A stretch of 64,000 bases of DNA from Aquabacterium sp. (GTDB lineage Bacteria; Pseudomonadota; Gammaproteobacteria; Burkholderiales; Burkholderiaceae_C), in contig NZ_JACPYU010000025.1 of assembly GCF_016195855.1 (NCBI RefSeq), positions 98,953-162,952 of the forward strand, given 5' to 3'. Under the pieces are notes generated by a model that did not search any database, was not told the origin of the DNA, and was given only the letters and a program-made list of their open reading frames with translations. Each line of letters starts with the position of its first letter. Within the stretch, counting starts at the first letter, position 1. The position numbers were made by a program, and so were the translations under genes. Below are positions 1 to 8,303 of this stretch, in pieces.

Positions 1-289
1 AGACTTGGCGATACCCGGCCAGGAAGGCCGCAAGCGTGAGGCGGCGAATGCCCTCGCTGCTGCCGGCCGTGGGCACGATGCGCGCCGCGTCCACACCATG
101 CCATTGCGCCAGGGCCTGGCGCACACTGGCGTAGGTGGGCTCGGGGTAGAGGCGCCTGTCTGCGGTCAGCAAGCGCGCCAGCAAGTCCGCGGGCAGGGGC
201 ACCGCGTTGGCGTTGCTGGAGAAGTCCCACTCAATGGGTGGGCCATCGTCCTGGCCACCATGCACGTGCAGGTTCAATGCCGACACCAT
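1..289 (-). CDS. cobC: CobC/CobD-type threonine-phosphate decarboxylase-like aminotransferase, N-terminal part
   Basis: Only the first 96 codons are inside the window; the gene runs off the left edge, so the PLP-binding lysine cannot be checked. The start ATG (289-287) shares a base with the cbiB stop in a TGATG junction, which implies translational coupling. The N-terminus has the family pattern of a short lead, then DFSSNANAVPLP, then YPEPTYASVRQAL and a TAGSSEGIRRL cofactor-contact region, as in class I/II aminotransferases of the CobC/CobD family. These make the aminopropanol phosphate arm that CbiB attaches to cobyric acid. Being last in the visible B12 operon fits this role. Another aminotransferase of the same fold is possible but unlikely here. 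Confidence 0.85.
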   Translation of the reverse strand, partial: MVSALNLHVHGGQDDGPPIEWDFSSNANAVPLPADLLARLLTADRRLYPEPTYASVRQALAQWHGVDAARIVPTAGSSEGIRRLTLAAFLAGYRQV

Positions 290-1251
290 CAGCGCCCCCA
301 CCCGATGACCAGGGGCACCGCCTGCACCAACGCGCTCACCAGCGCCGCCAGCCAGGCAGCGCGGCCGGCCATGAGCAAGGCCGCCTGCGTGTGCCTGGCC
401 AGCGGTGCGCCCGCCTGTTCGTTCAAGGCATAGGCCCCGGGCTTGCGCAGGCTCACGCCCAGGAGCAAGGCCATGGCGCCCATGGGCCAGCCACCATTGG
501 GTGAAGGCGTGAGCCGGGCCTGGGCGCGCATGCGCGCAAGACCTGGCCAGCACCCCGCCGCCGCACACAAGAGCAAGGCCGTCAGGCGCGCGGGCAGCCA
601 GGACAAGAGGTCGTCCAGCTTCGCGGCCCATTTGCCGGCCCATTCATAAGGGCCGCGGTGGCCCCACATCGCATCGGCCGTGTTGGCAAAACGGTAGAGC
701 GCCGCGCCAGGCAGGCCCAGCAAGGCGAACCAGAACAAGGGCGCGACCAGGGAGTCGTTGAGGTTCTCAGCCAGCGACTCGATGGCGCTTTCACGCACGC
801 CCACGTCATCCAGTTGATGGACATCGCGGCTTACCAGGCGCCGCAACTGCGTCTGCCCGGCCTGCAGCGACTGGCCCAGCGCTTGCTCGACCTGGTGAAC
901 CTCGTCACGCAGCATGCGCCACGCCAGAAAGGGCTTGAGCAACAAGCCCAGCCCCAGGCCGGCCAGGATGGCGGAGGCCCATGCGGGCCAGGCCAGCGTG
1001 GACACCAGCCAGTGCCAGCCCAACTCCATGGCCAACCCGACGGCCGTCACCAGGCAGGCCCCCAGGCACCAGGCCATGGCGCCACCCAGCAGGGCCAGCG
1101 GCGCAGGCAGGTGTGTCAAAGCCGGCCCCATCAAACCCAGGTAGCGCCCCATGACCACCACGGGGTGCACCCATGCAGGCGGCTCGCCCCAAAGGCGGTC
1201 CACCCACAAGGCCACCAGCACGGCCAGCATGCAAGCCAGGATCCAGGCCAT
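289..1251 (-). CDS. cbiB: Adenosylcobinamide-phosphate synthase CbiB (CobD in the Pseudomonas naming)
   Basis: A 320-residue integral membrane protein of normal family length. It joins adenosylcobyric acid with (R)-1-amino-2-propanol phosphate to give adenosylcobinamide phosphate at the inner membrane. Visible signatures are an N-terminal hydrophobic segment (about 1-17) followed by DRLWGEPPAWVHPVV, the conserved block ESAIESLAENLNDSLVAPLF at about 154-173, and a later NTADAMWGHR segment. Several more hydrophobic helices lie between 52 and 110 and at the C-terminus. It lies 7 bases after cobO and overlaps the next gene by one base, so it is part of the riboswitch-controlled operon. The assignment is firm. 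Confidence 0.95.
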   Translation of the reverse strand: MAWILACMLAVLVALWVDRLWGEPPAWVHPVVVMGRYLGLMGPALTHLPAPLALLGGAMAWCLGACLVTAVGLAMELGWHWLVSTLAWPAWASAILAGLGLGLLLKPFLAWRMLRDEVHQVEQALGQSLQAGQTQLRRLVSRDVHQLDDVGVRESAIESLAENLNDSLVAPLFWFALLGLPGAALYRFANTADAMWGHRGPYEWAGKWAAKLDDLLSWLPARLTALLLCAAAGCWPGLARMRAQARLTPSPNGGWPMGAMALLLGVSLRKPGAYALNEQAGAPLARHTQAALLMAGRAAWLAALVSALVQAVPLVIGWGR

Positions 1252-1258
1252 GTGCCCG

Positions 1259-1828
1259 TCAGTCCTCGATGCCGCGTTGCGCCGGCACGCCGGCGTTGTA
1301 ATGATGCTTGATCAGTGTCATCTCGGTCACGGTGTCGGCCAGGTCAATCAGCTCCTGGGGGGCGCCCCGGCCCGTCAGCACCACGTTGACGTGCGAGGGG
1401 CGCTCACGCAGCACCTTCAGCACAGCCTCCAGATCCAGCCAGCCGTATCGCAAGGGGTAGGTGATCTCATCGAGCACCACCAGGAAATGTTCGCCCGCGG
1501 TGATGGTGGCGGCTGCACGCTCCCAGCCTTCGCGTGCCAGCTGGCCAGAGTGCTCCAGGTCCTTGCTCTTCCAGCTGAAGCCATCCCCCAGACCTTCAAT
1601 GGGCACGCCCAGTTGCTCGAACACGCGGTGTTCGCCAAAGCGGGCGCTGGGCACCTTCATGAACTGGTAGATCTTGACGGCCTTGCCCCGGCCATGGGCG
1701 CGCAAGGCCAGGCCGAAGGCCGCGGTGCTCTTGCCCTTGCCGTCACCGGTGTTGATCAGGATCAGGCCGCGTCGGTCACCTGCGGGCTTCTCGACCTGAC
1801 GGTCGACGGGGGGCTTTTCGATTTCCAT
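1259..1828 (-). CDS. cobO: Cob(I)yrinic acid a,c-diamide adenosyltransferase (CobO/BtuR)
   Basis: A 189-residue cytoplasmic enzyme that transfers the adenosyl group of ATP to cob(I)alamin or corrinoid precursors. The P-loop NTGDGKGKST is at about 26-35. It is followed by the CobO-type YQFMKV segment, the acidic VVLDEITYPLRYG block, and VVLTGRGAPQELIDLAD near the C-terminus. Length and motif order match the BtuR/CobO family, not the unrelated PduO or EutT types. The start is supported by a GGAG ribosome binding site about ten bases upstream. It lies between cobB (23-base gap) and cbiB in the cobalamin operon. Confidence 0.95.
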   Translation of the reverse strand: MEIEKPPVDRQVEKPAGDRRGLILINTGDGKGKSTAAFGLALRAHGRGKAVKIYQFMKVPSARFGEHRVFEQLGVPIEGLGDGFSWKSKDLEHSGQLAREGWERAAATITAGEHFLVVLDEITYPLRYGWLDLEAVLKVLRERPSHVNVVLTGRGAPQELIDLADTVTEMTLIKHHYNAGVPAQRGIED

Positions 1829-1851
1829 GAGGGACTCCGTTGGAAGGTGCG

Positions 1852-3165
1852 TCAGCGCGCGGGGCCGAACAGGCCCGCCACAGCGAGTGGATTGGAGGGG
1901 AAGTACATGTGCAGGAAGGAGGCATGAAGACGCCCCTCCTGATAGATGGCTTCAGGCTGGCCATTGAAACGCTGCGCCGTGGTCTGCAAGGCGGGCGTCA
2001 AGGGTGAACTCATGCGGGCATGGTGAAAGGTGTGGCCGCGCACCGCGCCTTGCGGCAGATCGGCGCCATGCATGCCCAGGTTGACCAGGCGCTTTTGCAT
2101 GGCCGCTTCGCCGGGCAGGATCCCCCACAAGGGCATGCGCTGGCCCTCATGGTCGGTCAAGCCATCAAGCAAGGCCAGCATGCCGCCGCATTCGGCCACC
2201 AGGGGTTTGCCTTGCGCATGGTGGGCTGAAATGGCCTGCCGCATGGGCTCGTTGGCAGCCAGGGCCTGCAGGTGCAACTCCGGGTAGCCGCCTGGCAGGT
2301 ACAGTGCATCGGCCTCGGGCAAGGCCTGCTCATGCAGCGGCGAGAAGAAGCACAGCTCGGCCCCCATGGCCTGCAAGGTGTCGACGTTGGCGTGGTACAG
2401 AAACGCAAAGGCTTCGTCACGGGCCACGGCCACCTTCACGCCGTCCAGCAAGCGCCCGGGCACACGCTGTGCATCGGGCAAGGCCATGCGCTCGAATGCC
2501 ACGGCTTGCGGCATGTCGGGGTTCAGCCGGCCCAGTGCCTGCGCAGCCCGGTCCAGCCGGGCATCCAGGTCGGCCACTTCTGCTGCCTGCACCAAACCAA
2601 GGTGGCGCGAGGGCATGCCCATGGCCTCGTCACGTGGCAAGGCGCCAAACCACTTCATGCCCTCGGGCAGACTGTCTTTGAGCATCTGGGCGTGCGTGTC
2701 ACTGCCCACGCGGTTGGCCAGCACGCCGGCCAGTTGCAGCCCGGGGCGGTAGTGCCCGAGCCCATAGGCGATGGCCCCGAAGGTTTGCGCCATGGCCGAA
2801 CCATCGATCACGGCCATGACGGGCAGGCCCAACTTCATGGCCAGATCGGCGCTGGAGCTCATGCCATCGAACAGGCCCATCACACCTTCAACCAGGATCA
2901 GGTCGGATTCCTGTGCGGCCTGCCAGAGCAGTTCGCGGCAATGCGCCTCGCCGCCCATCCACAGATCAAGCTGGTAGACCGCTTGCCCGCTGGCTTGCGC
3001 CAGCATCATCGGGTCCAGGAAATCCGGGCCGGTCTTGAACACGCGCACGCGGCGCCCTTGCTGGCGGTGCCAGCGCGCCAAAGCCGCGGTGGCCGTGGTC
3101 TTGCCCTGTCCCGATGCTGGCGCACTCACCAGCATGGCCGGGCAGTGCACGATCTGATCAAGCAT
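1852..3165 (-). CDS. cobB: Cobyrinate a,c-diamide synthase (CobB/CbiA)
   Basis: A 437-residue glutamine- and ATP-dependent amidotransferase that amidates carboxylates a and c of the corrin ring. The N-terminal dethiobiotin-synthetase-like domain has the P-loop SAPASGQGKTT (14-24), KTGPDFLDP (44-52) and VEGVMGLFDG (92-101). The C-terminal class I glutaminase domain has the nucleophile Cys326 in PLVAECGGML and a late HTFHHARM segment with the catalytic His. Its first eight bases overlap the end of the ABC ATPase gene. Its presence in an otherwise salvage and late-stage operon suggests the earlier corrin-ring genes lie elsewhere or that incomplete corrinoids are taken up; this is inference. Confidence 0.95.
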   Translation of the reverse strand: MLDQIVHCPAMLVSAPASGQGKTTATAALARWHRQQGRRVRVFKTGPDFLDPMMLAQASGQAVYQLDLWMGGEAHCRELLWQAAQESDLILVEGVMGLFDGMSSSADLAMKLGLPVMAVIDGSAMAQTFGAIAYGLGHYRPGLQLAGVLANRVGSDTHAQMLKDSLPEGMKWFGALPRDEAMGMPSRHLGLVQAAEVADLDARLDRAAQALGRLNPDMPQAVAFERMALPDAQRVPGRLLDGVKVAVARDEAFAFLYHANVDTLQAMGAELCFFSPLHEQALPEADALYLPGGYPELHLQALAANEPMRQAISAHHAQGKPLVAECGGMLALLDGLTDHEGQRMPLWGILPGEAAMQKRLVNLGMHGADLPQGAVRGHTFHHARMSSPLTPALQTTAQRFNGQPEAIYQEGRLHASFLHMYFPSNPLAVAGLFGPAR

Positions 3166-3949
3166 TCTGGTCTCCCGTCAAACCGGGGGCCGCACAGGGC
3201 AAGGCCACCCACTGCCCCGCAACCCGATGCAATTGAATGCGCTGGTCAAACACCCTGACCAAGGCGGCCTGCGTGGCTTCGTCATGGGCCGCGCCATGGT
3301 GCAGGATGCGGCCCTGGTTCATGATGATCAGCTCATCGGCGTGCAGGGCCATGTTCAGCTCATGCAGCACACTCACGATGGTGGTGCCACCCTGACGCAG
3401 CCCGCGCACGATGCCAAGCCAGTCGGCTTGATGCGGGGGGTCGAGGTGGGCCAAGGGTTCGTCCATCATCAAGATGCGGGCCTGCACACACAGCGCCCGT
3501 GCCAGCAAGACGCGCTGGCGTTCACCGCCAGACAGCTGACCCATCAGCCGGTGGCGCCAGGGCCAGCACTGCGTCTGCTGCATGGCCTGCTCCACGGCGA
3601 CATGGTCGGCCTCGCTGGGCGGTGCCAGCCAGGATTGATGGGGCAAGCGCCCGAGCATGACCACATCGCTGGCGCGCAGGTCATCTGCGCCGCCTTCTGC
3701 CTGCCCCAGCCATGCCAGGGTGCGGGCACGCTCCTTGGCTGGCCAATCCGCGCAGGCGCGCCCTTGCAGTTGCACGCTGCCCTCGCAGGCCTGCAGGCCG
3801 GCCAGGGTGCGCAAGAGCGTCGACTTGCCCGCACCATTGGGGCCCACCACCGCCGTCCAGGCGCCTGGCGACAAGCGCAGTTGCACGTCGTGCAAGATGG
3901 GTTGGCCCGACAACCTGACCGACCGGATATCTGCTTGCAGGATGCTCAT
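3158..3949 (-). CDS. btuD: Cobalamin ABC transporter ATP-binding protein (BtuD type)
   Basis: A 263-residue ABC ATPase that powers corrinoid import through the neighbouring permease. The start chosen is the ATG at 3949, which sits in an ATGA overlap with the permease stop; a longer in-frame extension would run back into the permease gene and adds no family sequence. Walker A GPNGAGKST is at 36-44, the ABC signature LSGGERQRV starts at about 139, and Walker B ILMMDEP is at 159-165, followed by the D-loop HLD. Siderophore and heme importers share this architecture, so the B12 substrate rests on the operon and riboswitch context. Confidence 0.92.
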   Translation of the reverse strand: MSILQADIRSVRLSGQPILHDVQLRLSPGAWTAVVGPNGAGKSTLLRTLAGLQACEGSVQLQGRACADWPAKERARTLAWLGQAEGGADDLRASDVVMLGRLPHQSWLAPPSEADHVAVEQAMQQTQCWPWRHRLMGQLSGGERQRVLLARALCVQARILMMDEPLAHLDPPHQADWLGIVRGLRQGGTTIVSVLHELNMALHADELIIMNQGRILHHGAAHDEATQAALVRVFDQRIQLHRVAGQWVALPCAAPGLTGDQNA

Positions 3950-4929
3950 GCAGCACCGCCCATGCGGCGCATGCGCCACAGCAAATAGCCGCCACCCAGC
4001 ACAGCCGTCAACACGCCGACAGGCAACTCCTGCGGCGCCAGCGCCCAACGGGCCAGGATGTCGGCCGCCAGCAGCAACACCCCTCCAGTGAGCGCGGACA
4101 GCAGCAGCAAAGGCCCATGGGTGCTCTGCACACGGCTGCGCACCAGATGGGGGGCCACCAGCCCGACAAAGGAGATCAAGCCCGCCTGGGCCACGGCCGT
4201 ACCGGTGGCCAGCGCCAGCGCCCCAACCAGCCCGGCCCGCACCACGTTCAAACGCACACCCAGGCTGCGCGCGGCCGCGTCACCCAGGCTGATGGCGTCC
4301 AGCGCGCGGCTGGCAGACCAGGCCACCAGCAGCGTCAACAGGAGCACCGGCCACAGCAGCATCACACTGCTCCAGCCCAGGAACCCGGTGGTGCCCAGCA
4401 TGAAGGCCTGCATGGCGCGCATGATGTCCGGCACCATCAACATGGTCAGCGCACTGATGGCGCCCAACACGACACCCACCACCACACCGGCCAGCAACAG
4501 CCTCAAGGTGTGCTCGACACCGCGTGCCAGCACCAGCGTCAGCATGACCGCGGCCACGGCCCCCACGAAGGCTGCCCCCGTGATGCCCAGCCTGATCAAC
4601 AAGAGCGTGGAGGTGGGGCTCACGCCCACCAAGGCCAGGAAGCAGGCCACACCCAAAGCGGCACCCGATGAACTGCCCAGCAGATAGGGATCGGCCAGGG
4701 GGTTGCGGAACAGGCCTTGCCCCACCGCACCACCCAGCCCCAGCAAGGCTCCAGCCAACCAGGCGCCCAGGCAACGTGGCGCCCGCAGATCCCACATGAT
4801 CTGCCGGGCCAGCGCGTCACCGCCCGCCGACCACGGTGGCGACCAACCGGTGCTGCCCACCGCCACGCCCAGCAGCATCAAGCCCAGGGTAGCCGCCAGC
4901 AGCATGATGAAACCCGATGTCGCCTTCAA
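3946..4929 (-). CDS. btuC: Cobalamin ABC transporter permease (BtuC/FecCD family)
   Basis: A 327-residue polytopic inner-membrane protein of the FecCD/BtuC family, usual length about 330. An N-terminal hydrophobic helix (about 7-25) is followed by the family block DLRAPRCLGAWLAGALLGL, then GLFRNPLADPYLLGSSSGAA and roughly ten hydrophobic stretches. The C-terminal half has GLVAPHLVR and LPVGVLTAVLGGGYLLWRM, the region that contacts the ATPase. It overlaps the genes on both sides by four bases (ATGA), so btuF, btuC and btuD are translationally coupled. The substrate is inferred from context. Confidence 0.93.
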   Translation of the reverse strand: MKATSGFIMLLAATLGLMLLGVAVGSTGWSPPWSAGGDALARQIMWDLRAPRCLGAWLAGALLGLGGAVGQGLFRNPLADPYLLGSSSGAALGVACFLALVGVSPTSTLLLIRLGITGAAFVGAVAAVMLTLVLARGVEHTLRLLLAGVVVGVVLGAISALTMLMVPDIMRAMQAFMLGTTGFLGWSSVMLLWPVLLLTLLVAWSASRALDAISLGDAAARSLGVRLNVVRAGLVGALALATGTAVAQAGLISFVGLVAPHLVRSRVQSTHGPLLLLSALTGGVLLLAADILARWALAPQELPVGVLTAVLGGGYLLWRMRRMGGAA

Positions 4930-5822
4930 CGCGAGCCTCCCGTTGCCACGGCGTCACGCAGGCACTGCGCCATGATGCGCGCGGCTTCACCCATGCGAGG
5001 CCCCGGGCGCGACAACACGTCGCCCTGATCCGGGCTGAAGCTGCACACGCGCTTGTCGCGCACGGCGCTGATGCGATCCCAGCCTGGCCGAGCAGGCAGG
5101 CCAAGTGCACTTTTGGCCGACACCATGATCACCTGCGGATTGGCCCGCACGATGTACTCCGGGTTGAGCTTGGGAAAGGGCCCCAGCTTGTTCGGCACGA
5201 TGTTGACAGCACCCAGCCGTTTCAGCGTATGGCCAATGAACGAGGATTCACCCGCTGCATAAGGGGCGCTGTCCACCTCGTAATAAACCGTCAGGCCCTT
5301 GGCCAGGGGCGGCACGCTGGCGGCAGCGTCATTGACTTGCGCATCCAGGCGTTGCCAAAGGCGCTCACCTTCAGCAGCCACACCCAACACCTGCGCCACC
5401 TTGCCCGCCACGCGGCGCACGTCTTCATAGGTCTTGGGCTCCAGGGCCACCACGCGCAGCCCCAGGCTTTCCAGCCTGTCCGTCACGCGTGAGGACAGGG
5501 CCAGCAGCACGACGTCGGGCTTGAGCGCCACGATCATTTCCACATTGGCATCGTCCAACCCGCCTGTCTTGGCCACGCCGCGCACCGAAGCCGGGAAATT
5601 GGAATAGCGGTCTGTGCCCACGATGCGCCCGCACGCACCCAGCTCGCACACCGTTTCGGTGAGCGATGGCAGCAAGGTCACGATGCGCTGGGGTGGCGCG
5701 GGCAGGCTCACCGCCACACCACGGTCGTCGGTCACCGTCACGGCTGCCTGGGTCAGCAAGGCCCACACAAACAGCAGCGCGGCCAACACGGCCTTCAGCA
5801 CTTTCTTCAGCAAGGACATCAA
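4926..5822 (-). CDS. btuF: Periplasmic corrinoid-binding protein (BtuF type)
   Basis: A 298-residue substrate-binding protein. A signal peptide is evident: two lysines, a hydrophobic core (about 12-24), and likely cleavage after LLTQA near residue 27. The mature part begins VTVTDDRG, then PPQRIVTLLPSLTETVCELG, the typical BtuF/FecB-like opening, and continues with VGTDRYSNFP and ALKPDVVLLA. It would capture B12 delivered by the TonB-dependent receptors and hand it to the BtuC-type permease, with whose gene it overlaps by four bases. Gene order receptor, cobU, binding protein, permease, ATPase supports B12 over siderophore use. Confidence 0.92.
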   Translation of the reverse strand: MMSLLKKVLKAVLAALLFVWALLTQAAVTVTDDRGVAVSLPAPPQRIVTLLPSLTETVCELGACGRIVGTDRYSNFPASVRGVAKTGGLDDANVEMIVALKPDVVLLALSSRVTDRLESLGLRVVALEPKTYEDVRRVAGKVAQVLGVAAEGERLWQRLDAQVNDAAASVPPLAKGLTVYYEVDSAPYAAGESSFIGHTLKRLGAVNIVPNKLGPFPKLNPEYIVRANPQVIMVSAKSALGLPARPGWDRISAVRDKRVCSFSPDQGDVLSRPGPRMGEAARIMAQCLRDAVATGGSR

Positions 5823-5832
5823 CCGGTATCCC

Positions 5833-6396
5833 TCATGTTGACGGCGGGCTCACGGGCCGGCTCCAGGGCTGGCCGGCCACCATCAAGGTGAGTTGACCAC
5901 AACGCTCGGCCACGGCCTGGTTGAGCCAGCCCAGTTCGTCGACAAAAGCACGCACCTCGCTGGACAACGGGATCACGCCCCAGCCCACCTCGTTGGACAC
6001 GAACACCACCGGGGATGGCAGGTTCACCAAGGTGTCCAGCACCGCCTGGAGCTCGACGCGCCAGGCCGCCAGATCGGCCTGCCCTTGCGCCGGCATCAAC
6101 CAGTTGGTGAGCCACAGCGTGAGGCAGTCCACCAGCAAGAGCCGACCGGGCCGAGCCTGCTCGCGCAGCACGCGGCTCAACTGCAAGGGCTCCTCGATGG
6201 TCTGCATGCCGGCGGGCCGATCGGCCTGGTGCCGCGCAATGCGTGCGCGCATCTCGTCGTCCCAGGCCAAGGCCGTGGCCACCACCGTCACCGAATGGCC
6301 CGCGGACGTACCCAGCCATTGCCGCGCCAGACGCTCGGCATGACCGGACTTGCCGCTGCGCTGGCCGCCGACGATGAGGTGATGTGCTCCGGACAT
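5833..6396 (-). CDS. cobU: Adenosylcobinamide kinase / adenosylcobinamide-phosphate guanylyltransferase (CobU/CobP)
   Basis: A 187-residue bifunctional enzyme that phosphorylates adenosylcobinamide and converts it to GDP-cobinamide in nucleotide-loop assembly. It opens with HHLIVGGQRSGKSGHAERLA, containing the P-loop GGQRSGKS (10-17), and later has LLVDCLTLWLTNWL and VFVSNEVGWGVIP, all diagnostic of CobU. The start at 6396 is preferred because GGAG lies upstream and the start is 22 bases after the btuB stop. A longer frame from 6447 would overlap btuB and adds 17 residues not seen in the family. Confidence 0.93.
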   Translation of the reverse strand: MSGAHHLIVGGQRSGKSGHAERLARQWLGTSAGHSVTVVATALAWDDEMRARIARHQADRPAGMQTIEEPLQLSRVLREQARPGRLLLVDCLTLWLTNWLMPAQGQADLAAWRVELQAVLDTLVNLPSPVVFVSNEVGWGVIPLSSEVRAFVDELGWLNQAVAERCGQLTLMVAGQPWSRPVSPPST

Positions 6397-6418
6397 GAGA
6401 CGCGACTCCAACTGCGGA

Positions 6419-8296
6419 TCAATACGCTGGCGTCCAGCGCAGGCCAAGGAAGACGGTCCGCGGCGCAGACTCGTAGTTGAGTGCAGTCTGATAGCGTTTG
6501 TCCGTCAGGTTGTCGGCACGCAGTATCAGCTTGAACTGAGGGCTGATGGACGTCTGGGCATCCACACCCCAGGTCGTGTAACCGCCCAACACCGTCAGAT
6601 TGGCCGCATCATCGTAACGCTTGCCGGACGTCAGCATCTGCACACCCACGTTCCACTGCGCCCACAAGGTCTCGGCGCGCAAACTGGCGTGTTGCCTTGC
6701 CCGCCGCGCCAGCATCAGGTCCTTTTGCGTGTTCTTGGGGGCATCGATGCTGGCCGAACCGCTCAGCCGCACGTTCACCACGGACACCTCGCCGGTCAAC
6801 TCCAGCCCCTGCAACTGCGCCTGGCCCACATTGCGATAGCAGTTCCTGGTGTCCGCACACACGCCAGGTGCATCGAACTGGATGAGGTCTCGCACATGGC
6901 TGTTATAGGCTGTGACACCCCACTGGGTAGCCCCCTCGTGGTACTGCAACCCCAGCTCAGACGTTCTCGAAAACTCGGGCAGCAGATTGGCCTGCCCATA
7001 GCTTGAATAACGCTGATAGAGGGTTGGTGCCCTGAACGCCGTACCCCACGATGCACGCAGGCGCCATTGCGCGTTGAGCGCCAGACCACCTGCCAGCGAG
7101 CCCGTGACATGCGTGCCGAAAGCACTGTCATGGTCTTCGCGGATCGCGGACTGCAAGGCATAGGCTTCGTACTGCCACTCGTACCCCAGGCCCAGCGCGC
7201 CATCGCGACGCGTGCCCTCGCCCTTGACCGCAGAACTTGTCAGACCCGAGTTGAGCAGACGATCCTGGCGGCCCTCCAGCGTGGCATGCCAGGTGTGCTC
7301 ACCCCAAACCAGCTGGTTGGCCCAGGCGGCGTTCTGCGCCTCTGTCTGCGCGGCATACACGGCAGGGCGGGTCTCATAGCGGTCACGCGACTGCCCCAGC
7401 GTGAGGGTGCTGCGCCAGTCTTGCAGCCACTGGGCCGTCCAGGCCAGCGCCGCACTGTCCAGATCCCGGATGGAGCGGTCGTCCGCACTGGAGTTGACCT
7501 TGGCGTCATAACCACTGTTGGTGTGCTGGCGCAAGGCGCTGAGGCTGACACTGTGACCCGGCTTGACCGCATACGCCACACGCGCACTGGCACTGCCATT
7601 GCGATAGCCATCATCATCGGCAGCCACGGTGCGGGGCACGGCATTGCTGCGCGCACCAAAGCCGCTGGAGCGCTCCATGGCCAACCCGACGCTGTAGGAC
7701 CAGGCTCCGCTTGAGCCCGCCAGTTGGCCATCGCTTGACACCAGCCCCCGAGAACCCAGGCCCACGCCCATGTCCAGAGTGAGCGGCCCCTGCCCCTTGC
7801 GGGTGAAGATCTGCACGACGCCCGCCACGGCATCGGAGCCATAGATGGCGCTGGCCGGCCCACGCACCACTTCAATGTGGTCGATCTGCGCCAGCGGGAT
7901 GGCCTCCCAGCTTGCACCACCCGACGCAGACTGGGTGTCCACGCGCACGCCATCGATCAGCACCAGCACATGGCGCGTCTCGGCCCCCCGCAGGAACACG
8001 CTGCTGGTCGACGCGGGCCCGCCATTGCGCGCCAGCTCGAACCCGGGCAGGTTCTTGAGCAGATCGGCCACGGCCGTGCTGCCACCCTGGCGTTCGATCT
8101 CATCGCGGCCGATGTAGGACACATCCGCCAACACGCGGCTGATGGATTGCGGCTCTCGCGTGGCCGTCACCACCGTGGGCTCCACCCATCCCTGCGTCTG
8201 GGCCATGGCCGACACGCCAAGCAAGGCCAGGGTCCATGCCAGAGATCCGGGCGCCATGCATCCCCGCGCCAGGCGCGCCGAAGTCAGTTTGTTCAT
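6419..8296 (-). CDS. btuB: TonB-dependent vitamin B12 receptor (BtuB family)
   Basis: A 625-residue outer-membrane receptor. A signal peptide (about 1-32, ending in SAMAQT) precedes a TonB-box-like VEPTVVTATREPQ and a plug domain with GSTAVADLLKNLPG, VLVLIDGVRVD and IEVVRGPASAIYGSDAVAGV, which closely resembles BtuB plugs. The rest is a 22-strand-type barrel with many alternating aromatic strands, ending FLGLRWTPAY, an aromatic-terminated last strand as required for outer-membrane assembly. It lies 7 bases after the upstream receptor gene, so both are made from the riboswitch-controlled transcript. The exact corrinoid preference is unknown. Confidence 0.92.
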   Translation of the reverse strand: MNKLTSARLARGCMAPGSLAWTLALLGVSAMAQTQGWVEPTVVTATREPQSISRVLADVSYIGRDEIERQGGSTAVADLLKNLPGFELARNGGPASTSSVFLRGAETRHVLVLIDGVRVDTQSASGGASWEAIPLAQIDHIEVVRGPASAIYGSDAVAGVVQIFTRKGQGPLTLDMGVGLGSRGLVSSDGQLAGSSGAWSYSVGLAMERSSGFGARSNAVPRTVAADDDGYRNGSASARVAYAVKPGHSVSLSALRQHTNSGYDAKVNSSADDRSIRDLDSAALAWTAQWLQDWRSTLTLGQSRDRYETRPAVYAAQTEAQNAAWANQLVWGEHTWHATLEGRQDRLLNSGLTSSAVKGEGTRRDGALGLGYEWQYEAYALQSAIREDHDSAFGTHVTGSLAGGLALNAQWRLRASWGTAFRAPTLYQRYSSYGQANLLPEFSRTSELGLQYHEGATQWGVTAYNSHVRDLIQFDAPGVCADTRNCYRNVGQAQLQGLELTGEVSVVNVRLSGSASIDAPKNTQKDLMLARRARQHASLRAETLWAQWNVGVQMLTSGKRYDDAANLTVLGGYTTWGVDAQTSISPQFKLILRADNLTDKRYQTALNYESAPRTVFLGLRWTPAY

Positions 8297-8303
8297 GGCG
8301 ACC